Positions 11,827 through 22,745 of a stretch of 64,000 bases of DNA are shown piece after piece. Every line of letters starts with the position of its first letter. Positions within the stretch are counted from its first letter, which is position 1. This DNA is from Saccharina japonica (lineage: Eukaryota > Sar > Phaeophyceae > Laminariales > Laminariaceae). The position numbers and the translations under genes are program-made. The notes below the pieces were generated by a model. It searched no databases. It was not told the DNA's origin and saw only the letters and a list, made by a program, of their open reading frames with translations. Location: positions 17,760 to 81,759 of the forward strand of contig MEHQ01003359.1 of NCBI GenBank assembly GCA_008828725.1. The letters run 5' to 3'.

Positions 11827-11847
11827 GCAACGGTACAACCGCGGCAG

Positions 11848-14663
11848 ATTTTCGAGAGCATGCGGGCGACCGGCAAGCCCATCATCGTGGCCATCAACAA
11901 GGTACGTATTGTCGTTGGGCTTGACCGATTTCTTGTTTTATCGGACTGCTATTTTAGAGCTTACCTGGTATCGGTTATCGAATTATCGTTTGGACTTGAC
12001 CGTTTTCTTGTTCTATCGGGTTGTTGATTTAGAATTTACGTGGCATCGGTTATCGAATTATCGTTTGTCGTTGGACTTGACCGATTTCTTGTTTTATCGG
12101 GTTGTTATTTTTTAGCTTGCCTGGTATCGGTTATCGAATTATCGTTTGTCGTTGGACTTGACCGTTTTCTTGTTTTATCGGGTTGTTATCTTTGAGCTTA
12201 CCTTGGTATCGGTTATCGTTTTATTGTTTGCCGTTGGACTTGACTGTTTTCTTGTTTTATCGGGCTGTTATTTTTTAGCTTTCCTGGTATCGGTTATCGA
12301 TATATCGTTTGACGTTGGGCTTGACCGTTTTCTTGTTTTATCGGGCTGTTATTATAGAGTTTACCTGGTATCGGTTATCGAATTATCGTTTGTCGTTGGG
12401 CTTGACTACTTTCTTGTTTTATCGGGTTGTTGATTTAGAATTTACCTGGTATCGGTTATCGGTTTATTGTTTCTGGGTGTATCGTTTGTCGATGGACTTG
12501 GACCATTTTCTTGTTATACCGGATAGCTATTTTCGAGTTTATCAGATATCGGTTTATCGTTTTATCGGTTACGGACTTATCGTTTTGTCGCGGACTTGAT
12601 TATTTTTGTGTTTTTATCGGGTTATCGCTGTATAGTTTATCGTTTGGGGTAAATATCGGTTTAACGATTTTTCGGTGTAACGTTTCGTCGCTTGATTTTA
12701 TTATTTAAGCGGATATTCGAATTTCAGTCTAACGTTTTGTCGCTTGACTTGATTATTTAAGGAGAAATTCGACTGCTCGTCTGTATATATAGAGCGTACT
12801 GCCCCCTCCCCCCCCCATTCCAACTATATGAAGTCGGCAAGCCATTCTTCATTATATGGTACTGCCATTGAGGACCAGTAAAAGACTTAATATATATAAA
12901 GTTGGTCACGGTGGATTTTTTAACTTGTTGTCTTGTCGCGCCTTGCCTTGTCGCTTAGGCGCGGCGATTGTTCCTCTTCTATTTTTTGCCTGAAAATAAA
13001 TGCGTAGGCAACCTATTCTTGGTGATTAAATGCCATGACATCTACAGCAATTGATGGGTTTGTTTTGTTTGTTTTGCTTCGAATGTGACGCGTCAGCTGT
13101 GACTTCGATCGATTGAATAGTTGTTCCATGTCTTTCCGCTTGCCGCTTGGCGCGGCGTCTCGATTTGCTTCTTGTTCGTGTTCTTGCTGTTGTTATTGTC
13201 CTTGTCTCTTTGCTTTTGATAGTTGCCTTGATACTGTTCTTGGTGCTGTTCTTGGTATTGCTCATGAAAGTGTTCCTTGACATTCTTCCTTGATAACGTT
13301 CTTGACGTCGATATTGATATCGATATTGATATCGATATTGATATTGATATTGATATTGATACTGATACTGATATTGATATCGTTATTGATGTCGATATCG
13401 ATATCGATATCGTTCCCTGATATCGTTATTGATGTCGATATTGGTTTTTTGTTGATTGATACTGATATTGGTTGATACTCATATTTAAACTTGATACGAC
13501 TGATATTGGTACGATCGTTCTTGTTCTTGACCTCGTTCTTGTTTATGCACCCAGGTGGACCTCCTACCGTCCGATGGAAAACAAGGAGACGGGCCCGAGC
13601 GCGTGGGGACGCTGGCCGCCGCCACCCTCAAGGAGGTCGGGTCTCTCAAGGACGTCGTGGCAAAATGGGAGGAGCGATTGCCGGGGGCGACCATCCTTCC
13701 GATTTCGGCACTAGAGGGCATAAATACACCGCAGGTGATATACATATATACGTACCGATCCAGGTTTTGGTTATTTTCAGGGCTGTTCAAGAGTCGGGTC
13801 GGGTCGGGTCGGATCCGGTCGGATTGGGTCGGGTCGGATCGGGTATACTGGGGTAAAGGGTGACCCGACTCGATCCGTGAGAGTTTCAAAGCCCCCTGAC
13901 CCGACCCCACCCGACCCGGCCCGAATCGGCCCGTGAGATTTCGAAAAATTAATGACCCAACCCGCGGGTCGGGTTATGACCCGGCACCACTGCCAGCTTT
14001 GCTTATGTTCTCTCAAGGCTCCCGCCGCCTTTTTTGTTTTTTTTTAACCCTTTTTAATACCGCAGTGCACAAAACAACAGATTATACTATAATTTCAAGT
14101 AGTTTGTTCCCCAAACGGGAGTGCACTTCTAAACCGGTTTATAACCGTTTTCAGCGTTGAGTTCGCGCAGGGGTGGGTCCACTCGTTTTTTTTTCAGCGA
14201 GCGTTCGATTTTTCTCCAGAACGGGAAGGTTGAGGTTGCCTATACCGAACAAGCAAGCTAAGGTGTTTTCGGAAATAATCTGGTCGAGAGCCTTCCGAAA
14301 ATAAAAATGTTTCGATTTTGTTTTCAGTACCCTTAACCTTGTCGAGAAAACGAGCGCTGAAAAAAAAACGATCGCACAGATCGCACCCCGGTGCGAAATC
14401 AACGCTCTATACCTCTTTACGAGTACGGTATTTGTTTTGCAAGGCGTCGTTGCCTTCTTCTTTTTTGCTCAGGGCCACTTGCTGTCGCCAGTTTTTTTTT
14501 TGTTCTCAAAAGCACTTGCTGCTGCCGATTGTGTTTTCATTTTTATTTTCTGAAGGCACCGCTGCCAGTTTTTGTATTTTCATTATCATGCTGAATGATG
14601 TTGTTCTTGTTGTATTAACAGCTCCCTCGCTATTTTTAGTTTGTCGTGTGTATTTTGTTGTGG

Positions 14664-14695
<32 letters not shown>

Positions 14696-15562
14696 GCTGC
14701 TGCTGTTGCTGTTCTCGTTGTTGCTATTAACAACTGTCTCGCTGTGTCCCGTTTGTCGTATATACGTACTTTACTGTTGTCTGTCGTACGTATTATGTTG
14801 TTGTTTGTCGTGTGTAATATGTATACTGGTATTTCGGTTCCGCGAATGATGAAGCTTGCCGACGAGCTGAAGCAGCACATCCCGGAAGGCCCACCCCTGT
14901 TCGGCACCGACGTCATGTCCGACAAGCCGCAGCGATTCTTCGCGGCTGAGATCATCCGAGAGCAGATTTTCGGATGCTTCTCGCAAGAGGTGGGTGGGTG
15001 GGTGGATGGGTTTTATTGTGTTACTGACGTTTTCGAGGGGGGGGCTGACGATCACATGTGTTTTTTATGCAGATTGTATTTTTGTATTGTGTATACGAGT
15101 ATATATTCATAAGCTGTTTATTTTTTTTGCTGCAGATCTTACCGTTTTTTTTGTTATGCATGCAGATGTTTGCTTTTTACTCGTGCAGGTAGGTTGTTGT
15201 AGTTAAGTTTGGAGCGATTACTCGCGGCCGAGAGCACCCGAGAGATCCATGTGCTGTTAACGCTTTTTTTTTTGGTAAATTTATGTACTGGTATATATGG
15301 TTATTTGTGTTTTGAAGACATTATCGTTTTTGGTTATATATATATATCTGCATGCAGATGTTTGTTTTTATAAAGCAGACTTGTTTTTGTTTCTTTTTTT
15401 TGGAAAGATTCTAGATTACACGAAACCTTTTTTTTCGGATGCTTCTCTTAACCCTTTTAGAACTGCAGTCCCGTTTTGGGGACAAACCACTCTAATTCTA
15501 AGTAATTTGTCCCCAAAACGGGACTCCAGTCCTATATGGGTTAAGAGGTGGGTAAAGGGGGG

Positions 15563-15603
<41 letters not shown>

Positions 15604-18600
15604 GCTGTTGCTGTTGTTTTTTTTTCAGGGGTTGATGAAGTGCTTCGTTCGAGGGGGGTATGTTATCCTTATCACCCGTGCGATACGTGCGGGATCCTTG
15701 CGTGGTGCGCATGTATAACTTCGAGAAGACCCAGTCTCGGGCCCCGGGGTCTTTGACCCGCATACCTATCCTATTTCGTATATGCCTGGTAGCATGCTTT
15801 TACAATCTTACCCCCCCGCCCCGCCTCTCTTTATGGTCATACGACTACGTACGGTCATGCGTGGAAATGAAGTACACCCGCCCCCCCTCTCTCAGTCTGT
15901 CACTGTGTAGCATTTTTTGTTTTGGTGGGCCCGCTGAGCAGATCCCGTATCCTTGGATAACTGCAAGGATGCCCAGTCTCGGGACGCTGATTGTCTGACC
16001 TGCGTATCTCTCCTGTTTCGTATATAGCTGGTATGAACAGCCTGTTTCCCCGCGCTGCTGTACTCCCCTCCCCCATGTCCATATTAATTAAAAACATCTG
16101 TCATCCGTTGCAAGTCCACCTCACAAGCGGTTCTTAGTAGGGTGCAGCAGCTCAACCTTCATGCGACTCGCTCAACATCTCACGTTACGCTTCGCGCTTG
16201 GTGCAAGCAATCAATGTCCGCCCTGCTGGTCTGCGAAAACGTGAAAACCCGATGTGCTCCGTCCCGGCATTGTTGGGATGCGAGGGCCTATGGTTACACG
16301 ACGACGGTCATGCATGCCTCCATTACAAGCCCCCTCCCCCGATTGCTTCGTCTCGAAAGGGATGCGTGGTCAATGGTCAATTTGACTCAAGTCAAGCAAT
16401 ACATGGGTACCCCCCCCCGCCTCAAATGACTAAGGCAAGCAACAAATGAGTACGCCCCCCCCCCCCCGCCCCCCCCCCGCCCCCCCCCCGCCCCCCCCCC
16501 GCCCCCCCCCCGCCCCCCCCCCGCCCCCCCCCCGCCCCCCCCCCGCCCCCCCCCCGCCCCCCCCCCGCCCCCCCCCCGCCCCCCCCCCGCCCCCCCCCCG
16601 CCCCCCCCCCGCCCCCCCCCCGCCCCCCCCCCGCCCCCCCCCCGCCCCCCCCCCGCCCCCCCCCCGCCCCCCCCCCGCCCCCCCCCCGCCCCCCCCCCGC
16701 CCCCCCCCCGCCCCCCCCCCGCCCCCCCCCCGCCCCCCCCCCGCCCCCCCCCCGCCCCCCCCCCGCCCCCCCCCCGCCCCCCCCCCGCCCCCCCCCCGCC
16801 CCCCCCCCGCCCCCCCCCCGCCCCCCCCCCGCCCCCCCCCCGCCCCCCCCCCGCCCCCCCCCCGCCCCCCCCCCGCCCCCCCCCCGCCCCCCCCCCGCCC
16901 CCCCCCCGCCCCCCCCCCGCCCCCCCCCCGCCCCCCCCCCGCCCCCCCCCCGCCCCCCCCCCGCCCCCCCCCCGCCCCCCCCCCGCCCCCCCCCCGCCCC
17001 CCCCCCGCCCCCCCCCCGCCCCCCCCCCGCCCCCCCCCCGCCCCCCCCCCGCCCCCCCCCCGCCCCCCCCCCGCCCCCCCCCCGCCCCCCCCCCGCCCCC
17101 CCCCCGCCCCCCCCCCGCCCCCCCCCCGCCCCCCCCCCGCCCCCCCCCCGCCCCCCCCCCGCCCCCCCCCCGCCCCCCCCCCGCCCCCCCCCCGCCCCCC
17201 CCCCGCCCCCCCCCCGCCCCCCCCCCGCCCCCCCCCCGCCCCCCCCCCGCCCCCCCCCCGCCCCCCCCCCGCCCCCCCCCCGCCCCCCCCCCGCCCCCCC
17301 CCCGCCCCCCCCCCGCCCCCCCCCCGCCCCCCCCCCGCCCCCCCCCCGCCCCCCCCCCGCCCCCCCCCCGCCCCCCCCCCCCCGGTCCCCCCATTCTGTG
17401 ATTGTTGTTGTTGTGCGCCTGGGCAGATCCCGTACTCTTGCGAGGTGCGCATGGACAAGTTCAAGGAGAGGCAGTCGGAGACCGTTTTGGATGCCACCAT
17501 CGTGGTGTCGCAGGAGTCTCAGAAGGGGATGGTCATCGGGAAGGGAGGGGCCAAGATCAAGGAGGTCGGCATCAAGGCCAGAATTGTGAGTTGTCGAGAC
17601 AACCAGCGAAGGAAAAGAAGAAGGACAGAAAGATATGCAAAAAGGGACAGGAAGAGCGACTGACGAGAGGGAAAGAAAAAGGGCAGAAAGAGAGACAAAA
17701 AGAAGGACAGGGATACGGGGACCGAATACAACAAAATGTGTTCGGAGAGAGCCAGAAGGGACGCAAAATATGACGAAAGGGGCTAAAAACAAGTCGTAAG
17801 AGACATATGGCTATACTTGTGGTCGAGGCAAGAAGAGGGACACAAAGGTAACAGACCGGAAGATAACGTTGGACAGGAAACCAGACAAATGGATAGAAGA
17901 TGAAACCGCAGGGACAGAACACAAGACGTGAGGGGCGTATTCACACAGTAAAGCTAAACGAATCTCCTCAAGTCTACAATAGTATGCTGCGGTTGTGACG
18001 CTCTTCAACTGTGTCAGTATATACCTTGGAAGACGTTGACTTCCTCCCCTCCCTGAAGCCTACGTACGTTCCTTCTGTGATCCCTGCTTCCAACAGTGCC
18101 GAATACATGAAAAGGCTTGACCTCCCAGGAGCTTACCTTCCTTCGGTAATCCTGCTTGAATGTTAGTGTGTCGAATATCGTCTCCTGCGCAAAACAAAAT
18201 ATTATTTCGTTCGCAGGAGATCAAGTCATTTAATTATCCCCTATTCAACAATACCTGGTACCTCCTAATATTTTTTTGGTGCTGCATATCAATTGTCTAC
18301 GAGCAGCTTGCATGCGCCCAAGCAAGTACCGGTAGGAGTATGTTGCTTGCTCCCGTGCCGTTCAACTGACTCCTTGCAACTGCAACCATTGTGACTCGGA
18401 CACCAACCATTGTATCATATCACCACCCAACCATGCAGTGGTCGTTACTGCTGCTACTGTAACCGCCACTTTTTACCAGGAGGGTTAACCCCTTGAAGTG
18501 GGACAGCACACCCGTTTTGGGCACACCGTGAGTTCAGGCACAGTGCGGTACTATTTATAAAATAAATAACGAAACACCTGGACCAGCGTGCGACCGCTGT

Positions 18601-19871
18601 CCTGTTGCTAGCAACAGCCCTGTCTGTTCGCGCGTTCTGCCAGTCTACCAGCACCGTTCCATGCGGTACCCACTTGGTATTCCCACAAACGCGATCAACC
18701 AAACAATGCCAGTTGCTGCTATCAAAGTGAGCTACTTACGTACTCGGCCAAAGAATATGAACCATAACGCCGAATTCTCTCTAGAACAACAAACTGCAGA
18801 TTATTCTTATATCGGTTCCCGATCCCTACTAATATTTTCCTTTATTTATTGCTGCCACCCGTGCGACGATAGAGGTCGCATGTTTCGGTGAAAAAAAAAA
18901 CATTTTTTTTTTGTGACTTGACGGTTCTCCTGAACGGAGACACTAGCCGATATCGCCGGAATGCCATTAATGTTGAACAAATATGTTTCCGTTGATATCC
19001 CCTAGGCCATAAGAGACAGCTCTGCATCTTGGTTTCTTTTTTTGTCGGCTTGGGGGGACATGGAGGGCTTTCTCCTATGACGCATATGCTACGGTACGGG
19101 TGCACTGTGTTTTTTTCTGAGTGAGGGTCTGTACCTCAACCGAAAACTGTTTTTTTTTTTCCGACGAAAACAAAAGTGCTTGAAGTACGTACCCGGTGAA
19201 CAGTTAGTTCCGTGGCCCTAAGGTATAAAAAAGCGAAAAATAGTGCGACACAAAAAAACAAAATCCGACGATTTTTGGGTTCAACCCCTTGACCCTTTTA
19301 GGACTGCAGTCCTGTTATGGGGACAAAATACTTGGAATTAGAGCCAAATATATGGTTATATGCACTGGGGTACTAAAAGGGTTAAGAACTGGTCCCGCGA
19401 ATTTGGGGACAAGCTACTTGGAATTAGTGTGGGACATTTGTTTTCAGTTGTGAATGGGTTAAGGAGCCCCCGTCATCCCGAAAGGATTTCAGCCAAAAAA
19501 AAGGTATATCTTATTACCTCTATCGTAGCACGCGTCCTGTACTATATACAATCAAGTGGAAACACACACAACCTCAGGAAAATAAGGGGCTGCGACTACC
19601 GTGTTATACGAGCATGCGTACACCCCACTCTCATGCCAAGAGGGAATATGATACACATTGATCTCATGTTTTGCTGTAGTTGAGACGCCAAGCTTTCTGT
19701 GCCCCCCCCTTGGGAAGCTGATCCCCGTCGACCCCGCCTTGCTTTGTTTTCCTGCTCCAGGCGCTGGAGGAGTACCTCGACGTGAGGGTCAACCTGCGGC
19801 TGAACGTCAAGGTGGACAAGAACTGGCGCAGGAAGAAAGCCTCCCTCCAGGAATACGGTTACATTTCGTGA
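11848..19871 (+). CDS. era: Era-type GTPase, C-terminal five exons
   Basis: Era is a bacterial-type GTPase that binds the 3' end of small-subunit rRNA and assists 30S assembly. In algae such copies serve plastid or mitochondrial ribosomes. Exons: 11848-11901, 13555-13734, 14855-14989, 17427-17585, 19761-19871. All are phase 0, and together they encode 212 aa ending in TGA. The first junction creates the G4 motif NKVD (PIIVAINK joined to VDLLPS), and exon 2 has the G5 region PISALEG. Exon 3 has the linker QRFFAAEIIREQIF, typical of Era. Exon 4 has the KH domain with VIGKGGAKIKEVG (GxxG loop). The last exon ends LQEYGYIS, matching the Era C terminus. The upstream part (P-loop G1, switch I, DTPG) is not visible between 9488 and 11847. 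The acceptor before 14855 has a weak pyrimidine tract. Plastid location is inferred from the presequence exon at 9180. Confidence 0.9.
11902..12600. repeat. About 88-bp tandem array starting at an era donor site
   Basis: Seven to eight copies of a unit containing GACCGATTTCTTGTTTTATC and TGGTATCGGTTATCGAATTA, with spacing mostly 80-95 bp. The first copy begins within ten bases of the donor GTACGTATT at 11902. Copies decay towards 12700. It lies in the intron separating the two halves of the NKVD motif. Confidence 0.88.
13286..13492. repeat. GATATT/GATATC hexamer repeat
   Basis: A microsatellite-like run of GATATTGATATCGATATTGA words, ending about 60 bp before the acceptor of the exon at 13555. 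The 61-aa Ile-rich ORF here is a repeat artefact. Confidence 0.9.
13785..13995. repeat. Second GGGTC fold-back repeat
   Basis: GGGTCGGGTCGGGTCGGATC-type repeats on the plus strand at 13795-13850 are followed by the inverse ACCCGACCCGGCCCG at about 13900-13920, then CGCGGGTCGGGTTATGACCC. It is related to the copy at 10603-10830 and lies in the intron after the exon ending 13734. Confidence 0.7.
14655..14712. repeat. GTT trinucleotide repeat
   Basis: A (GTT)n run with a few GCT interruptions, in the era intron before the exon at 14855. A similar run lies at 15563-15617. Neither is coding on either strand. Confidence 0.85.
15448..15544. mobile_element. TTAA-flanked palindromic MITE
   Basis: A 97-bp palindrome with TTAA at both ends and termini CCCTTTTAGAACTGCAGTCC. 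It has the same length and sequence type as the copy at 7533-7629. It lies in the era intron between exons ending 14989 and starting 17427. Confidence 0.8.
15670..16060 (+). pseudogene. Decayed tandem copies of the era KH-exon start
   Basis: Around 15690-15755 the sequence has GTGGTGCGCATGTATAACTT and CCCAGTCTCGG, resembling the first bases of the KH exon (17427: CGAGGTGCGCATGGACAAGT). Around 15935-15990 a second copy begins GAGCAGATCCCGTATCCTTG, matching the acceptor and first codons of that exon. The two copies share downstream sequence (CCTGTTTCGTATATAGCTGG type) and are about 250 bp apart. Both lack an open frame. They appear to be an intron array derived from the exon boundary. Confidence 0.55.
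16190..16445. repeat. Poly-C-associated dispersed repeat
   Basis: Contains GCTTGGTGCAAGCAATCAAT, AAACCCGATGTGCTCCGTCC and CATTGTTGGGATGCGAGG, followed by the GGTCAATTTGACTCAAG block, and ends AATGAGTACGCCCC at the C-rich array. Relatives lie at 27033-27165, 33664-33807, 36775-36875, 39946-40060, 40079-40190 and 57570-57670. Nearly all are followed by a C run. A short interspersed element with a C-rich tail is the likely explanation. Confidence 0.7.
16454..17384. repeat. C10G minisatellite, about 84 copies
   Basis: An 11-bp unit of one G and ten C repeats almost perfectly for about 930 bp, ending 42 bp before the acceptor of the era KH exon at 17427. It is continuous with the C tail of the dispersed repeat to its left, suggesting expansion from that tail. 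The minus strand is G10C and should form G-quadruplexes; the plus strand could form i-motifs. The 335-456-residue Gly-rich and Pro-rich ORFs over it are artefacts. Confidence 0.95.
19289..19460. mobile_element. Two diverged TTAA-type palindromic MITEs
   Basis: The first copy (about 19289-19385) begins CCCTTTTAGGACTGCAGTCC and ends ACTAAAAGGGTTAA. The second (19381-19460) begins TTAAGAACTGGTCCCGCG and ends GAATGGGTTAAGG. Both contain the shared core GGGGACAA and ACTTGGAATTAG. They lie in the last era intron. Confidence 0.65.
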
Positions 19872-21566
19872 TTGGTCGTTAGTTCCTATGTTTACCGGAT
19901 AGCACGCAAAGGCAGCTTGCACTTAGTCTGAGCAAATATCTGGGCCGATTTTTTGTCCAAATCAAGGGAAGGGGAGGGGAGGGGGGTTACACACGGAGGA
20001 AATTGTGGCTTTCAAGAGATGTTGTCGAGAGCACTCGGTATACATGGCCCCCTCGGCGTTTTTGCACCCCCCCGCTCCATTTTCGAGAAAATCAGATTGA
20101 AGTTTTCGCCTGACTGGGGGTGTTTTTTGTTCTTGTTTTTGTGTTTTTTAACGCGTGACAAATTACGAAAAGGGTCATTTTACGAGTTTTTTTGGCTTTT
20201 TTTTCTTTTTCTTTTTTCGGAGATGATGATGGCGACGGTGGCTGCAGGGCATGCATGCACGCACAAACACACACGCAGGTTGTTTCGTTTTCGATCGACC
20301 TGCTGCGGTCGTATCATGCGTTTTGTTGTTCATTTTGTTTTTTTACTTGTCTGAAAAACACGCGAGTCCAAGGAGGGAGGGGGTAGGGGGTAGGAAGAGA
20401 GATTCATCAGCATCATTCGTTCCTTTAGTTATATTTCCCCCGAAAAAACGCGAGTTCACGCGGAGGATAGGGAAAGGATTCATCAGCAGCATTTGTTCCT
20501 CAAATAGCCACCCTGCCAGCGACGCGACGTTTCTCTCGCTGGCATCTAGGCCACCAAACTCGGCGATGCTGAATCTTCCCAGAAAAACAAGGACGGGTTG
20601 GTAGTCGTGACCGTGGCCGATCCGATCACTTTTACTTGTTCAGCTTAAACTCGCAGGTTGCGTTTTTTATGCTCGATGTACGATTTTTCAGGACAAGCTG
20701 TGGTGTGATCACACATCAGGCGTATTTTCCCTTCTCTCGGTACATGGCGACGCGTGCCACGACACGTAGAGGTTCGCCATGTTTTTGCCTTCTAAGGGTG
20801 GTCACTCGAGAGCTCTATACCTGCAGTAGCCTGCACACTGATTTTGGAGGAAAATGAAAGCGCTATATATTTACCCGATGAACAACCCCGCTGCCTGAGA
20901 ATAACTGAGCAATTCTCCGGTCCTTGGACCGGAGACTCAAAAACCTAAATCCCAAAAGTGATGCCAGATTTTCAAGATAATAGGCGTGACAGAAAAGTGA
21001 CCCCACAAAACACACCCCGGGTACCCCCTTGTCCGAGTACTTAAGAGTGTTAGAGTACTACAGTAGCGGCTTGAATACTCGGAGTACTTGGAGTATGTGA
21101 GCAGTACTGAAGCCCCAAATACTCGGAGTACAAGGAGCACCCGCAGTGTCGGACCCCGAAATACTCCGAGTACAAGAAGTATCGAGAGTGTTCATACCCG
21201 AAATACTCCGAGTACGAGCAGTATCCCGGAGTATCGAACCCCGAAATACTTCGAGTACACGAAGTACCTGAAGTATTTTATCTCCAATACTCCGTGCTTT
21301 ACTCCAAGGTACTCGGAGCATCTGTGCAACATTGAAGGCAACGAGGAACTACCCCTGAGCCCGCGGGAAAAACGCCGCACAAAGACTTGCAATTTGTTTC
21401 AGGACTGGAGACTAGCAACTAGCAAAGACGAATGATGCTCATTCGATTGCGATACGAACATACTAACACCTGGACAAAACTTGCTCGATAATAATGGCAA
21501 CACCTTATTTTTTAGTAAGACCGGAGACTAGCAACGCGAATGTTACTCATTCGATTGCGATACTAA

Positions 21567-21774
21567 GGGCCCGTTTTAACGAAGAAGAAAAAAAACAATT
21601 TTGATTTTTTTTTATTCAAATCCGCTTTTCATTGGTCAACACACGCACCAGCACCAAAGATTAGGATCTTGGGGCATAAAAATTGGCGCTGGTGCGTGTG
21701 TTGACCAATGAAAACCGAATTTTTATTTTTATTTTTCCAAATTGAATTTATTTTCTACTCGTTAATTCGGGCCC
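21567..21774. mobile_element. PIF/Harbinger-like MITE
   Basis: A 208-bp near-palindrome with GGGCCCG ends, flanked by TAA on both sides (21564-21566 and 21775-21777). The arms carry CATTGGTCAACACACGCACC and its inverse. A three-base TWA duplication and GGGCC-type ends are features of PIF/Harbinger elements. A second complete copy lies at 54892-55088 and a one-armed copy at 38302-38415. Confidence 0.8.
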
Positions 21775-22673
21775 TAACACAGTAGGGCAACACAAGAATG
21801 AAAAGACCGACGAATTTGGGTTAAGAAGTGCCGTCATCCAGAAACCTTTCCAGCCAAAAAAACGGTACAGCAGTATCTCTATGTCGTAGCAAGCTTCATG
21901 CCTTCATATTTTATCGCGCTTAGGGTTCATTGAGCCTTCTCCCACTACGTACTGCTCGTCGCTTTTCATCGAATTGGTTTGTCTCTTGTGTTTTTGTCGC
22001 TTGTTTTTCTTCATTTGGCACCCTTCCGAGGCGTGTTACCCACTCGTCGCGACCCCGAGCAAGGTTCTCTAGCGACGAGCTATATATCGTATTAAAAGCA
22101 ACCACATAATAGACAAACACAAAACAGCAACCACTAACGTTGAAGAAAATCCGATTTTGATCTTATGTTTCCCCCCGATCTTCCCTTTGCTACTGTACCT
22201 ACGTATGCGCAAAGTCTAACTTCCTTCTATGAATACTTCCCGCTAAGCTTTGTCCACAATACTCCATTTGTTGTCTTTGCTCCCTCCTTCTTCTCAATAA
22301 GCTACTGTACCTACTCATAACAACAATCACTCTCGAAGAGCTTAGCATCGGGCGTTCTCTTGAAAGGAATTTTCGGAGCTCTCTTCCAGGGGTTTCCAAT
22401 GCATCCGTCCTTTCCTTTTTTTTTTTCTTCCCCCCATCCCATTTCCTATCATCGCACTTCCGTCTTTTCTCCCTCCCTAGTCGTAACTCAGATCCGGGGT
22501 CACAAAGTAGGCTCCTCTACCTCCTCCCCCACTACGGTTCTTGCTTTGCATTTTTATCGCGATAATATTTCGGCACTTTCTTCCCTCGTCAACTCTCGTC
22601 GAATTTTGCTTACCCACGCTGTAATATGCGCTCTCGACAGTCGGTGTCATTTTTGAGAATAAAAACCTCCATG

Positions 22674-22745
22674 GGGAGAATCGAACCCTCGACATCTGGC
22701 CCAACAGGCTTCGTGGCTACCAGTTAGACCACCGGGGCGACCGCT
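22674..22745 (-). ncRNA. tRNA-related sequence (SINE head or tRNA pseudogene)
   Basis: The minus strand has TGGTCTAACTGGTAG, resembling an RNA polymerase III A box, and GGTTCGATTCT, resembling a B box, about 30 bp apart. The D arm pairs (GTGG with CCAC), but the anticodon stem and the acceptor ends do not pair properly and the T stem has a mismatch. It is therefore unlikely to be a working tRNA. A tRNA-derived SINE or decayed tRNA fits better. Confidence 0.45.

Noticed and set aside
14318..15112. 264-aa plus-strand ORF
   Set aside because: Only 14855-14989 is coding (era exon 3). The rest is intron with a GTT repeat read as Val or Leu.
16387..17792. Gly-rich (335-456 aa) and Pro-rich (405 aa) ORFs, the longest in the window
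   Set aside because: They are translations of the C10G array in all frames. The plus-strand one merely runs into the era KH exon.
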